The translations under genes and the position numbers were made by a program. The notes beneath the pieces are model-generated. The model was not told the origin of the DNA, did no database searches, and saw nothing but the letters and a program-made list of their open reading frames with translations. From NCBI RefSeq assembly GCF_001482285.1, contig NZ_LOEP01000009.1, forward strand, positions 80,699-144,698: a stretch of 64,000 nt of DNA, given 5' to 3'. Below are positions 31,586 to 40,868 of this stretch, one piece after another (the stretch's first letter is position 1; every line of letters starts with the position of its first letter). The DNA is from Haloferax sp. Q22 (GTDB lineage: Archaea; Halobacteriota; Halobacteria; Halobacteriales; Haloferacaceae).

Positions 31586-32458
31586 ATGTACGAGCGCATC
31601 CTCCTGCCCGTCGACGAGAGCACGTCGTCGAGCGCGGTTCTCCACCACGCCAGCGAACTCGCCCACTGGGACGACGCGGAGATACGACTGCTCTTCGTCG
31701 CCGACACGACCCGCGACAGCGTCACCGTGGTCGGGAACGACGTGGTCGACGCGCTCGAACGCGAGGGCGAGAGCGTCGTCGAGGAGGCGGCGGAGACGCT
31801 CCAGAACCTCGGCGTCGATTACTCGACGGACGTGGTGCAGGGCAACCCTGCCCCCACCATCGTCGAGTACGCCGACGAGTACGACTACGACCTCGTCGTG
31901 ATGCCGACCCGCGGGCGCAAAGGCATCTCCCGACAGCTCCGCGGGAGCGTCACGGAGAAGGTCGTCCGCCTGTCGGACCGGCCGGTACTCACCGCCCGCA
32001 TGAAGCCCGACGAGGAGCTGACGTTCCCCTACGAGCGCATCCTCATCCCGACCGACGGAAGCCGCTCCGCGAAACGAGCGACGAGCCACGGCCTCGCACT
32101 CGCAGCCGAACTCGACGCGACGGTTCACGTGCTGTCGGTCGTGGACGACTCCGCGCTCGGCTTCGACGTTCGGTCGATGCTCTCCGGCGAAGAGAGCGAG
32201 CGCGGCGCGAACGAGGCGATTTCGAAGGTCGTCGAGGAGGCGAACGAACGCGGCGTCACGAAGCTCGCCGAGACCATCGAACACGGCTCGCCGAGCGAAT
32301 CGATTCGGGAGTACGTCGAAGGTAACGACATCCACGCCGTCGTGATGGGGACCACCGGTAGAAGCGGCGTGGACCGAATCCTCCTCGGGAGCGTCGCCGA
32401 GCAGACGGTTCGGAGCGCACCCGTCCCCGTCATCACGGTGTCGCCCGGCGAGGAGTAA
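31586..32458 (+). CDS. Universal stress protein with two UspA domains
   Basis: 290 residues, two tandem Usp domains (about 1-143 and 147-290). Each begins with a YERILxPxD strand (YERILLPVDES and YERILIPTDGS). The nucleotide-binding signature is present in both: PTRGRKGISRQLRGSVTEK and GTTGRSGVDRILLGSVAEQ (G-2x-G-9x-G-S/T). Such proteins bind ATP and respond to stress; the partner process is unknown. Codon use is typical. Confidence 0.93.
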   Translation: MYERILLPVDESTSSSAVLHHASELAHWDDAEIRLLFVADTTRDSVTVVGNDVVDALEREGESVVEEAAETLQNLGVDYSTDVVQGNPAPTIVEYADEYDYDLVVMPTRGRKGISRQLRGSVTEKVVRLSDRPVLTARMKPDEELTFPYERILIPTDGSRSAKRATSHGLALAAELDATVHVLSVVDDSALGFDVRSMLSGEESERGANEAISKVVEEANERGVTKLAETIEHGSPSESIREYVEGNDIHAVVMGTTGRSGVDRILLGSVAEQTVRSAPVPVITVSPGEE

Positions 32459-32600
32459 CCCGAGCGGGTCGCGGGCGGCGGGGTCGTCCGTCTCGGGATA
32501 CAGCTATTACCCACGGGCGACGTATCGGCGCAGTAGCCGTGGTCGAACAGGACCGTCTCGGACGCCCGTCCAGCCCCGACAGCCGGAGGTCTCGATAGCG

Positions 32601-33239
32601 ATGCTCCGCGCGACCATCCTCCTCGAACTGAACGAGGACTACGTGCTGTCGCACGTGAGTGACCTCGTCGACGGGCCGGTCGTCGTGACGAACTGCGAGG
32701 TGCTCGGCGAGACGGACATCCGCTTCGTCGTCGACGCCGGAGAACACCGCGACGAGATGGCCGACCGGCTCGCCGCCAGCGAGGTGGTCCGCGACCTCGA
32801 ACTCGTCGGCGACGACCAACTGCTCATCACCAAGCGGTCCTCCGGCGCGCTCCCCGTCATCCGCGAGAACCACGGGATGCTCCAGCGGATGAGCCAGTTC
32901 TACGGGCGCTCGCGCGTCTTCGACGTGGTCGTGTTTCGGCGGGCCGACCTCAAGGCCATCATCTCGGGGCTCCGGTCGCTCGGCACCGTCGAACTCCGGC
33001 GGCTGAAACCCTTCGTCGGCCCCTCCACGCGGCTCTCGAAGCGGCAGGCCGAGGTCGTCGGCTACGCGCTCGAACGCGGCTACTACGACTGGCCGCGGGG
33101 CGTCACGGTCGAGGAAATCGCGGCGGCGTTCGAGGTGAGCAGACCGACCGTGTTGGAACACCTCCGCCGGGCCGAAAAGAAACTCCTCAGCGACGCGCTC
33201 GCCGACGCGACGACGCCGGCGAACCCCGATAGCACCTGA
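32601..33239 (+). CDS. HTH-10 family (bacterio-opsin activator type) transcriptional regulator
   Basis: 212 residues. The C-terminal HTH-10 domain is clear: LSKRQAEVVGYALERGYYDWP and VEEIAAAFEVSRPTVLEHLRRAE, about residues 145-200. The N-terminal 140 residues show no named sensor motif. It lies directly upstream and in the same direction as the six-gene importer operon at 33.4-40 kb, so it is the best candidate for its regulator. Confidence 0.88.
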   Translation: MLRATILLELNEDYVLSHVSDLVDGPVVVTNCEVLGETDIRFVVDAGEHRDEMADRLAASEVVRDLELVGDDQLLITKRSSGALPVIRENHGMLQRMSQFYGRSRVFDVVVFRRADLKAIISGLRSLGTVELRRLKPFVGPSTRLSKRQAEVVGYALERGYYDWPRGVTVEEIAAAFEVSRPTVLEHLRRAEKKLLSDALADATTPANPDST

Positions 33240-33345
33240 TCTCGACTGACTCCGATACCGACCGCGTCGGCTCTCCGCGCACGCCGCGGGTCGGGTTTTA
33301 AGCGCCTAAGACACCTGAAACACGTCACCATTTTCGCGGGAACCA

Positions 33346-33412
33346 ATATAAAGAGCCAACAGGGGTAGGCACTACTGACGTGGCCTCTACCGGTGTACGT
33401 ATTGTTTACAAT
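33346..33412 (+). promoter_or_regulatory. Promoter of the importer/CoA-transferase operon with inverted repeat
   Basis: TATA-like TATAAAGA at about 33348-33355, preceded by a purine-rich BRE-like CGGGAACC. Between it and the ATG at 33417 lies ATTGT-TT-ACAAT (33401-33412), a perfect 5-bp inverted repeat that could be an operator just after the transcription start. Confidence 0.5.
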
Positions 33413-33416
33413 TACC

Positions 33417-34751
33417 ATGATAGATGGGAATCACTCTCGTGGTGGAGACGGGCGGCAAACGCGCGGGTCGTCGCGCCGGACGTTCCTCGCGGCGGTCGGG
33501 AGCGCCGCGGCGGTGACGACGGCGGGCTGTCTGGGTGGCGGTGGTGGCGGCGGCTCCAACGAGCCGATTCGATACCTCTCGGACCGCGGCGACTCGAAGG
33601 ACGTGATGGACGAGATTATCGCCGAGTTCGAGGAGGAGACCGACCACACGGTCGAGATGATTTACACGGCGAAGGGGACATCTTCGGACGCCGAGATGCA
33701 GAAGATGGTCGCCGCGGGCAACCCGCCGGACCTGCTTTTCGACACCTCGACGGACGCGTATCGGCTCCAGCGCGACGGCGTCCTCGCGCCGGTCACGGGG
33801 GCCGTCCAAGATAACGACCTGCCCGACCCGGTCAACGTCGGCGGCGAGTCGTACTTCGCGGCCGCGATGGTCGAACCGCTCATGGGCTGGTACCGAAACG
33901 ACGTGTACTCGGAGATGCCCGCGTCGTGGAGCGAGTGGGTCGAGGCCGCCGGTGAGGTGTCGGCCAACGAGTCGATGGAGGGCTACGTCATCCAGTCGGG
34001 CCAGACGAACAACGCCGACACCCAGATGACGCAGTACCTCTGGCAGAACGACGTGGAGATTTACGGCGGTCCCTCCGACGGCATCGAGGTCAGACTCGAC
34101 AACGACGACAACCGACAGGCGGCCGTCGAGACGTTCGAGTGGGTCCAGTCGATGGCCGAGTACTCGCCGAACGGCTCTGGGTGGGCGTGGGGCGACGCCA
34201 TCGGCGCGCTCCAACAGGAGAACGCCGCGGCCATCGCCAGCGTCGGCGGCCTCCCCATCCTCACGATTCAGGCCAACCGCCCCGACCTCGTCGAGAACCT
34301 CAGTCCGATGCCGTTCCCCGTGCCGAGCGGGGCCGCACAGGACAAGTGGTGGTCGTACATGGAGGGCCACCTCGTCCGCAACGACGGCCAGAACACCGAG
34401 GGCGCACAGGCGTTCGTGGACTTCTTCACGAGTTCGTCGCGCTTCTTCGACTTCGTGCTCTCCGCGCCGCTGTTCCAGTTCCCGCCGACGCGGGAGCAAC
34501 TCGACGCGCCCGAGGTGACCGAAAACGAGGTCATCCAACAGCACCCCGACGTGATGAATCTCGTCCGCGACAACTGGGACGCCTTTACGAGCGTCCTCGC
34601 CACCGGCGACGACGGCGCGCCGAACATCGTCGCGGCCGACGCCTACAGCGAACAGCTCTTCGGACAGGCGGCTGACCAGCTTCTCGTCGGCGGGCTCACG
34701 CCCGACGAGACGGTCGACTGGCTGGCCGAGCAACTCCGCGGGTTGCAATGA
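33417..34751 (+). CDS. ABC transporter substrate-binding lipoprotein, family 1 (sugar/UgpB-like)
   Basis: 444 residues from ATG 33417. Tat motif SSRRTFLAAVG (arginines 20-21), lipobox AGC with cysteine 38, then a poly-glycine tether. The mature fold starts IRYLSDRGDSKDVMDEIIAEFEEE, typical of extracellular solute-binding family 1 (MalE/UgpB class). It is the first of six genes with overlaps of up to 4 bases. Although the family usually binds sugars or glycerol phosphates, the downstream CoA-transferase points to an organic acid. A GTG at 33393 would add 8 residues. Confidence 0.9.
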   Translation: MIDGNHSRGGDGRQTRGSSRRTFLAAVGSAAAVTTAGCLGGGGGGGSNEPIRYLSDRGDSKDVMDEIIAEFEEETDHTVEMIYTAKGTSSDAEMQKMVAAGNPPDLLFDTSTDAYRLQRDGVLAPVTGAVQDNDLPDPVNVGGESYFAAAMVEPLMGWYRNDVYSEMPASWSEWVEAAGEVSANESMEGYVIQSGQTNNADTQMTQYLWQNDVEIYGGPSDGIEVRLDNDDNRQAAVETFEWVQSMAEYSPNGSGWAWGDAIGALQQENAAAIASVGGLPILTIQANRPDLVENLSPMPFPVPSGAAQDKWWSYMEGHLVRNDGQNTEGAQAFVDFFTSSSRFFDFVLSAPLFQFPPTREQLDAPEVTENEVIQQHPDVMNLVRDNWDAFTSVLATGDDGAPNIVAADAYSEQLFGQAADQLLVGGLTPDETVDWLAEQLRGLQ

Positions 34752-35677
34752 GTACGGCCCTCAAATCGCGGTTGGCGGCCGCCGGGTCGGCCCTCCGAGA
34801 GCGCGACGTGGACGGTACGACGCTCCTGTTGGCGGCGTGTTTCGTTCCGATGCTCGCGTTCTTCGTCGTGGTCTGGGTCATCCCCATCGTCTACGCGCTC
34901 GGAATGAGCCTGTTCGCGTCGCCGGTGCGGAACCCCGAGTTCGTCGGCCTTGGCAACTACGCCGAACTCCTCGGAAACGGCGCGTTCTGGGGCTTTCTCT
35001 GGAACAGCGTCGTCTACGCGGTGGCGACCACGGGGCTGAGCCTCATCATCGGGCTGGGGCTCGCGCTCGTCATCAACCAGCGCATCCGCGGCGGCGACGC
35101 CCTGCGGACGCTGATGATCTTCCCGTACCTCCTACCGACGCTCGTTGTCATCTTCATGTGGAAGTTCATCCTCGATCCCAACATCGGGATTCTGAACCAG
35201 TTCCTCGTCGACGCCGGGCTCATCGACAAGCCGATCGCGTTCTTCTCGACCCTGGAGTTTGCTATGCCGGCGGTCGTCGTCACGAGCGTCTGGAAGTTCG
35301 CCAGTTTCGCCTTCTTCATCCTGCTCGCGCGCCTGCAGGCCATCGACCCCGACCTCTACGAGCGGGCGCGGGTCGAGGGCGCGACGACGTGGCAGGCGTT
35401 CCGCGACATCACCTTCCCGCACCTCCGTGGCGCGATTCTCATCATCCTCCTCGTCAGGGGCATCTGGATGTTCAACAAGTTCGACATCATCTACCTCTCG
35501 ACCCGCGGCGGCCCGCTCCAGCAGACGACGACGCTCCCGATTCGCGTCTACCAACTCGCGTTCAGCGAGGTGAACTTCGGCATGGCGACGGCGCTCGCCG
35601 GCGTCATGTTCTTCCTCCTCGCCGGCGTCGCGGTGGTCTACTTCCGGGCGTTCGCCCCCGAAAAGGAGGTGGCGTGA
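34748..35677 (+). CDS. ABC transporter permease, MalF/UgpA type
   Basis: 309 residues, six or more membrane helices. A cytoplasmic N-terminus of about 25 residues precedes LLLAACFVPMLAFFVVVWVI. The inner-membrane EAA loop, which contacts the ATPase, is ERARVEGATTWQAFRDITFPHL (given by ends; around residues 205-226). It overlaps the binding-protein gene by 4 bases (ATGA). Confidence 0.92.
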   Translation: MSTALKSRLAAAGSALRERDVDGTTLLLAACFVPMLAFFVVVWVIPIVYALGMSLFASPVRNPEFVGLGNYAELLGNGAFWGFLWNSVVYAVATTGLSLIIGLGLALVINQRIRGGDALRTLMIFPYLLPTLVVIFMWKFILDPNIGILNQFLVDAGLIDKPIAFFSTLEFAMPAVVVTSVWKFASFAFFILLARLQAIDPDLYERARVEGATTWQAFRDITFPHLRGAILIILLVRGIWMFNKFDIIYLSTRGGPLQQTTTLPIRVYQLAFSEVNFGMATALAGVMFFLLAGVAVVYFRAFAPEKEVA

Positions 35678-35678
35678 G

Positions 35679-36545
35679 ATGGCGACGTCTTCCGGTCGCG
35701 GTCTCGTCTCCCACGACACCCAGAAACGCCTCCAGCGAATCGCCGTCTACCTGACGGCGCTTCTCATCTCGGTGTTCACCATCATCCCGGTGTACGTGAT
35801 GGTGGTCATCGCCATCCAGTCGCCGGCGACGACGTTCGCCGGCGGGCGGGTGAACCTGCTGCCCACCGAGCCGTCGCTCCGGAACTTCCTCGTGCTCCTC
35901 GGGTCGACCGACACGGTCCGGTACTTCGTCAACAGCCTCGTCGTCACCCTCGGGTCGACCGTCCTCTCGACGACTATCGCGGTCGCGGCGGGCTACGGCC
36001 TGACGCGCTTCGACTTCACCGGGAAGTCGCTGGCGGCGCGGGCGGTGCTGTTCTCGTACATGTTCAGTCCCATCGTCCTCGCTATCCCGCTGTACGTCGT
36101 CTTCTCGACGCTCGGCCTCCTCAACAGCCACTTCGCGCTCACCCTCGCGCTGACGGCCATCTCCGCGCCGTTCTGCATCTGGCTGATGTGGCAGTACTTC
36201 CAGACCGTCCCCATCGCGCTCGAAGAGTCCGCGTGGGTCCGCGGCGCGAGCCGCTGGCGCACCGTCAGAGACGTGGTCCTGCCGGTCGCCCGGCCCGGCT
36301 ACATCTCCGCGGCCATCTTCGCGTTCGCCGTCGCGTGGAACGACTTCACCATGGCGCGCGTCGTCATGAGCCGCGACGAGATGTACACCATCACCGTCGG
36401 CGCGTCGCTGTTCTTGGACCGCGTCAGCATCGGCTGGGGCGAGACGATGGCCGTCTCGCTTCTCATCTCGATTCCGCCGTTCCTCATCACACTGTTCCTG
36501 CAACGATACCTCCTCCAGGGCTTCAGCGTTGGAGGCCTCGAATAA
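35679..36545 (+). CDS. ABC transporter permease, MalG/UgpE type
   Basis: 288 residues with about six membrane helices. EAA loop EESAWVRGASRWRTVRDVV near residues 180-200 contacts the ATPase. It forms the heterodimeric channel with the preceding permease, begins 2 bases after it, and its stop codon shares a base with the ATPase start. Confidence 0.92.
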   Translation: MATSSGRGLVSHDTQKRLQRIAVYLTALLISVFTIIPVYVMVVIAIQSPATTFAGGRVNLLPTEPSLRNFLVLLGSTDTVRYFVNSLVVTLGSTVLSTTIAVAAGYGLTRFDFTGKSLAARAVLFSYMFSPIVLAIPLYVVFSTLGLLNSHFALTLALTAISAPFCIWLMWQYFQTVPIALEESAWVRGASRWRTVRDVVLPVARPGYISAAIFAFAVAWNDFTMARVVMSRDEMYTITVGASLFLDRVSIGWGETMAVSLLISIPPFLITLFLQRYLLQGFSVGGLE

Positions 36546-37696
36546 TGGCAACCAGCATCCACCTCGACACCGTCAGAAAGGAGTTTCGCACCCTCGGAAA
36601 CACGCACGTCGCCGTCGACGACCTCAGCCTCGACATCCCCGAAGGCTCGTTTACGACCTTCGTCGGCCCCTCGGGCTGCGGGAAGACGACGACCCTGCGC
36701 ATGTTGGCCGGACTGGAGACGCCCACCTCGGGCACCGTCTCGTTCGGCGACGAGGACGTGACCGACCTCCCGCCGCAGGAGCGCAACGTCTCGATGGTGT
36801 TCCAGTCCATCGCGCTCTACCCGCACATGTCCGTCCGCGAGAACATCGGCTACGGCCTGAAGATTCACGGCGTTCCGAAGGCCGAACGCGACGAGCGCAT
36901 CGACGAGGCCGCCGAAGTCCTCCAAATCGAGGCGCAGTTGGAGAAGATGCCCGCCGAACTCTCCGGCGGCCAACAACAGCGCGTCGCCCTCGGCGGCGCG
37001 TTCGTGCAGGACCCCGACGTGCTGCTTCTGGACGAGCCGATGTCCGACCTCGACGCGAAGCTCAAATCCGACCTCCGCGTCGAGATTCAGCGGCTCCACC
37101 AGGAGCTCGACACCACCGTCGTCTACGTCACCCACGACCAGACCGAGGCGATGACGATGAGCGACCAGGTGGTCCTCCTGCGCGACGGCGAACTCGCGCA
37201 GGTCGACCCGCCGAAACAGCTGTTCGACTACCCGAACTCGGAGTACGTCGCGCAGTTCATCGGCATGCCCTCGACCAACGTCGTCGACTGCGCGGTCGAG
37301 GAGCGAGACGGCGGGACCGCACTCGTCGGCCCCGGGTTCGAGCTTTCGCTCCCTGCCGGCGTCGACGTCTCGCCCGCCGGTCGCGTCAGACTCGGCATCA
37401 GGCCGCAGTATCTCGACGTGGGCTCCGCCGGGGCGTGTCGGCTCTCTGTCGACGTGGAGGTCGTCGAAACCCTCGGAACCGAGTCCGTGGTCCACGGCCG
37501 CCTCGAAGACGGCACCCCCTTCGACGTGGTGAGCGACGCCGTCGACGACGCGGTCGCGGGCGACCGTCTCGACGTGTCGTTCGACCTCGCCGACGCCTTC
37601 GTCTTCGGTGAGGATGGCGAGACGATACTCTTCGGCTCCGAGCGCGCCGGCGAGCGCTCGTCGTCGCCCGCGGGGACCGGGGGCGTCACTCCATGA
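36545..37696 (+). CDS. ABC transporter ATP-binding protein, MalK/UgpC type
   Basis: 383 residues from ATG 36545. Walker A GPSGCGKTTT, Q-loop VFQSIALYPHM, signature [11 protein letters not shown], Walker B VLLLDEPMSDLD, switch histidine in VYVTHDQTEAM. The last 140 residues form the TOBE/regulatory domain typical of MalK-type ATPases. It drives both permeases. Overlaps the CoA-transferase gene by 4 bases. Confidence 0.93.
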   Translation: MATSIHLDTVRKEFRTLGNTHVAVDDLSLDIPEGSFTTFVGPSGCGKTTTLRMLAGLETPTSGTVSFGDEDVTDLPPQERNVSMVFQSIALYPHMSVRENIGYGLKIHGVPKAERDERIDEAAEVLQIEAQLEKMPAELSGGQQQRVALGGAFVQDPDVLLLDEPMSDLDAKLKSDLRVEIQRLHQELDTTVVYVTHDQTEAMTMSDQVVLLRDGELAQVDPPKQLFDYPNSEYVAQFIGMPSTNVVDCAVEERDGGTALVGPGFELSLPAGVDVSPAGRVRLGIRPQYLDVGSAGACRLSVDVEVVETLGTESVVHGRLEDGTPFDVVSDAVDDAVAGDRLDVSFDLADAFVFGEDGETILFGSERAGERSSSPAGTGGVTP

Positions 37697-38961
37697 GCGG
37701 CGACAGCGCCGAGCGCGCCAAGAGCGCCGAAAGTGCCGAGACTACCGCGGACGCGACCGACTCTGCGACCGCGTCGGCGACATCCGGGCTCCCGCTCGAC
37801 GGCGTTCGCGTCCTCGAACTCGGCCACATCATCGCCGGGCCGTTTTGTTCGATGCTCCTCGCCGACCTCGGCGCGGACGTCATCAAGGTCGAACACCCGA
37901 AGGGCGGCGATCTCATCCGCGGGTCGTCGCCGGTCGGAAACAGCTCGTTCAACTACGTCAACCGGGACAAGCGGAGCATCACGCTCGACCTCAAGTCCGA
38001 CGCGGCGCTCGACGCGTTCTTCGACCTGCTCGACGAGACCGACGTGGTCGTCGAGAACTACGCGCCGGGGACCGCCGAACGACTCGGCATCGGCTACGAG
38101 CAGTTGCGAGAGACGCATCCGGGCCTCGTCTACTGCTCCATCAAGGGGTTCAACCCCGGCCCCTACGAGTCGTACCCCGCGCTCGACCCCATCGCCGAGG
38201 CGCTGTCCGGGCTGATGAGCGTCACCGGCCACGAGGGGATGCCCCCGGTCCGGTCGGGCACGAGCATCGCCGACATGGCGGCGTCGTTCTACGGCGCGAT
38301 AGCGGTCCTCGGGGCGCTCTACCGCCGCGACCGGACCGGCGAGGGATCGAAGGTGACCGCGCCGCTGTTCGAGTCCACCGTCTCGATGATGGGCTACTGG
38401 CTCGCGTACACCGAGGCCTACGACGACGTGCCGGGACCGATGGGCGCGTCGCACCCCAACTGGGCACCCTACGACGTGTTCGAGACGGCCGACGACGAGT
38501 GGGTGTTCATCGGCCCCTCCGGCGAGCGTCAATGGACGGCGCTCTGCGAGGCGCTCGGTCTCGACCTCCACGAAGACGAGCGGTTCGACACGCTCCCGGA
38601 CCGCCGGGAGAACCTCGACGAACTCATGGACCTGCTCCGCGCCGAATGCGAGACCTACCCGGCGGACGACCTCGTCGCCGGTCTGCGCGAGGTCGGTGTT
38701 CCCGTCGCCAAGGTAAACTCGATGGACGAGGTCGCGGCGGACCCGCACTTGCGGGCGACCGACTTCTTCACCGAGGTCGAGACCGCCGAGGGAACGTCGC
38801 GGTCGGTCAGCGTCCCGCGGTTTCCCGTCGTCGCCAGCGGCTTCGACCGCCCCGAATCGACCGACCCGCCGAAGCTCGGCGAGCACACCGAGGCCATCCT
38901 CTCGTCGCTCGGCTACGACGACGCGGCCATCGACGCGCTCCGGCGCGCGGGAGGGGTCTGA
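37693..38961 (+). CDS. CaiB/BaiF family CoA-transferase (class III)
   Basis: 422 residues. After an Ala/Ser/Thr-rich N-terminus of about 30 residues comes the family start GVRVLELGHIIAGPFCSMLLADLGADVIKVE, given by ends; the catalytic aspartate is in GTSIADMAASFYGAIAVLGAL. Class III enzymes move CoA between carboxylic acids (for example succinyl-CoA to citramalate, glutarate or itaconate). It is translationally coupled to the importer ATPase, so the imported compound is probably a carboxylic acid that is activated to its CoA ester on entry. Confidence 0.92.
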   Translation: MSGDSAERAKSAESAETTADATDSATASATSGLPLDGVRVLELGHIIAGPFCSMLLADLGADVIKVEHPKGGDLIRGSSPVGNSSFNYVNRDKRSITLDLKSDAALDAFFDLLDETDVVVENYAPGTAERLGIGYEQLRETHPGLVYCSIKGFNPGPYESYPALDPIAEALSGLMSVTGHEGMPPVRSGTSIADMAASFYGAIAVLGALYRRDRTGEGSKVTAPLFESTVSMMGYWLAYTEAYDDVPGPMGASHPNWAPYDVFETADDEWVFIGPSGERQWTALCEALGLDLHEDERFDTLPDRRENLDELMDLLRAECETYPADDLVAGLREVGVPVAKVNSMDEVAADPHLRATDFFTEVETAEGTSRSVSVPRFPVVASGFDRPESTDPPKLGEHTEAILSSLGYDDAAIDALRRAGGV

Positions 38962-40050
38962 ATGGCGGCCGCGGAGCCAGTCCTCCTCGACGTGACCTGC
39001 CGCGAGGGCGAACAGCGACCCGGCACGTCCTACACGACGGGACAGAAAGTCGCGGCGGTGCGCGCCCTCGACGACCTCGGCGTCGACTACGTGCAGGTCG
39101 GCTTCCCCATCGCGGGCGCACAGACCGGCGACGTATGCGACGCCGTAGACGTGGAGACGAAGTTGACGGGCATCGCCCGCGCCGTCCCGAAGGACGTCGA
39201 GGCCGCGGTCGACGCCGGCGTCGACGTCATCGACGTGTTCGCGCCGACCAGCGAGCGACAGCGGACCGAACTGCTCGGGAAAGACGAGGACGAACTGCGC
39301 TCGCTCGTCTGCGAGACGGTCGATGCCGCGATCGAGACCGGGCTTGAGGTCCACTTCACCGCGATGGACGGCTTCCGGACCGACCCCGCGTTCCTCGACG
39401 ACCTGTTCGACTCGATAGACGCGACGTACCTCACTATCGCGGACACCGTGGGCTCGAAGACGCCGTTCGAGGTGTCGTCGTTCCTCCACGACCTCGACGC
39501 CGACCCGACCCGCCTCGGGGTCCACTTCCACGACGACCTCGGCGTCGCCACGGCCAACGCGCTCACCGCGGTCGCTCACGACGTACAGAAAGTTGACGTG
39601 TCGGTCGGCGGTATCGGCGAGCGCGCCGGCAACGTCCCCGTCGAGGAGTTCGTCGTCGCGGCCGAGACGAGCCGCGCCGTGAACCGCCCCGCGCTCGACC
39701 CCTCGACGCTCATCCCCCGGGCGAACGACGTGCTGACGGCGCTCGGCGAGTCGGTGCCGGCGGAGAAATCGGTGCTCGGCGCGGACGTGTTCTCTCACGA
39801 GTCCGGGCTCCACACGGCGGCGATGCTCGACGACCCGGCGACGTTCGAGCCGTTCGACCCGGCCGTCTTCGGCGGGTCGCGGACGCTCTACTTCGGCCCG
39901 CAGAGCGGGACCGGCGCGGCCCGTCGGCTCTTGGAGCGGGTCGGCGACGACCCCGACGAAACGAAGGTCGCGGCGCTCGTCGAGACGCTCCGGTCGCTCG
40001 ACGAGCCGGTGCCGACCGACGAGGCGCTGGACATCGCCCGACGGCTCTGA
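38962..40050 (+). CDS. Homocitrate/isopropylmalate/citramalate synthase-family enzyme (DRE-TIM metallolyase)
   Basis: 362 residues. TIM-barrel start LLDVTCREGEQRPG (a DRE-type motif with TCREGEQ), metal HxH in GVHFHDDLG, synthase signature GGIGERAGNVP, and the HESGLHTAAM segment with the accessory subdomain that follows. The LeuA C-terminal regulatory domain is missing, as in homocitrate synthase. The GIGERAGN motif argues for Claisen condensation; HMG-CoA lyases have a different cysteine loop. As last gene of a catabolic-looking operon it could act on the CoA ester made by the adjacent transferase. Its reaction is not known. It starts one base after that gene. Confidence 0.88.
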   Translation: MAAAEPVLLDVTCREGEQRPGTSYTTGQKVAAVRALDDLGVDYVQVGFPIAGAQTGDVCDAVDVETKLTGIARAVPKDVEAAVDAGVDVIDVFAPTSERQRTELLGKDEDELRSLVCETVDAAIETGLEVHFTAMDGFRTDPAFLDDLFDSIDATYLTIADTVGSKTPFEVSSFLHDLDADPTRLGVHFHDDLGVATANALTAVAHDVQKVDVSVGGIGERAGNVPVEEFVVAAETSRAVNRPALDPSTLIPRANDVLTALGESVPAEKSVLGADVFSHESGLHTAAMLDDPATFEPFDPAVFGGSRTLYFGPQSGTGAARRLLERVGDDPDETKVAALVETLRSLDEPVPTDEALDIARRL

Positions 40051-40078
40051 GTCGGCGCTGCCTCAGCCTCAGTCGGTG

Positions 40079-40094
40079 CTCAGTCGGCACTGAG
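40079..40094. terminator. Hairpin between convergent operons
   Basis: CTCAGT-CGGC-ACTGAG, a perfect 6-bp stem with a 4-base loop, embedded in a run of CAGTCGG-like repeats. It is 28 bases after the synthase-family stop and 16 bases before the end of the cobA gene on the other strand. Confidence 0.4.
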
Positions 40095-40110
40095 CCGGCA
40101 TCAACGCGGT

Positions 40111-40830
40111 TCAGTATTCCGTTCCTTTTCTCGCGCGCTGGCCGGCGTCGATGGGGTGTTTCTCCTTTCGGACGTTGGTCACGAGGTCCGCGGCGTCGGA
40201 GAGGTAGGTCGGCTTCTCGTGGCTCCCGGTCAACACGAGTTCGAGGTTCTCGGGCTTTCGTTCCACGAGGTCGAGCACGTCTTCCTCGTCGAGCAGCCCC
40301 ATCGCGACGGCGTAGAGAAGCTCGTCGATGATGAGGAAGTGGACGCCGTCCTCGGGGGGGCCGTCGAGGTCGAGGGGGTTCGAGAGGTCGGCGTCGGCCG
40401 CGGCGTCGACGAGTTCGCGCGCCCGGTCGAGGCCGGCGGCGACCTGCGCCTCGTGGTCGGCGTCGTCGCTCCCGTCGGCCATCCCGGCCCAGCCGTAGTG
40501 GCCGAGGTTCTCGAAGGAGAAGCCGGGCATCGCCGCGATGGCGTTGTACTCCCCGCGGACGGCCTCGACGGAGTCCGCGCCGCCCTTCAGGAACTGGAGC
40601 ATGTGGACGCGATAGCCGTGGCCGGCGGCGCGGAAGCCCATGCCCATCGCGGCCGTGGTCTTCCCCTTGCCGTCGCCCCACCACACCTGTACGAGGCCGA
40701 AGTCGTCGGGCGCGGCGGGTTCGATGGCGGCCGCTTCGGGGCGGACGCCGCGGCCAGGGGTGTTCGCCCGAACCGAGTCGGGGGTGGTCTCGTCGCCTGT
40801 CTCGTGGGTTCCGTCGGGTTCGTCGGTCAT
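40111..40830 (-). CDS. cobA: Cob(I)yrinic acid a,c-diamide adenosyltransferase (CobA/BtuR type)
   Basis: 239 residues with an acidic 45-residue N-terminal extension. The P-loop is unusual and diagnostic: WWGDGKGKTTAAMGMGFRAAG. Further motifs: MLQFLKGG, LVDAAADADLSNP, FLIIDELLYAVAMGLL and LVLTGSHE. It transfers the adenosyl group of ATP to the corrinoid cobalt in adenosylcobalamin synthesis. A TATA-like TATATA at 40934-40940 (minus strand) implies a leader of about 80 bases carrying a strong hairpin. Confidence 0.93.
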   Translation of the reverse strand: MTDEPDGTHETGDETTPDSVRANTPGRGVRPEAAAIEPAAPDDFGLVQVWWGDGKGKTTAAMGMGFRAAGHGYRVHMLQFLKGGADSVEAVRGEYNAIAAMPGFSFENLGHYGWAGMADGSDDADHEAQVAAGLDRARELVDAAADADLSNPLDLDGPPEDGVHFLIIDELLYAVAMGLLDEEDVLDLVERKPENLELVLTGSHEKPTYLSDAADLVTNVRKEKHPIDAGQRARKGTEY

Positions 40831-40868
40831 CGTAGTGGGTTCGAAGTCGGTGTCGCAGTCGGGTCGGC

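Noticed and set aside
37228..39813. 861-codon minus-strand open frame
   Set aside because: It is antisense to the CoA-transferase and synthase-like genes, which have clear motifs and overlaps; composition is that of a shadow frame.
38962..40050. HMG-CoA lyase
   Set aside because: The GIGERAGN and HESGLH motifs belong to the synthase branch; the lyase cysteine loop is not present.
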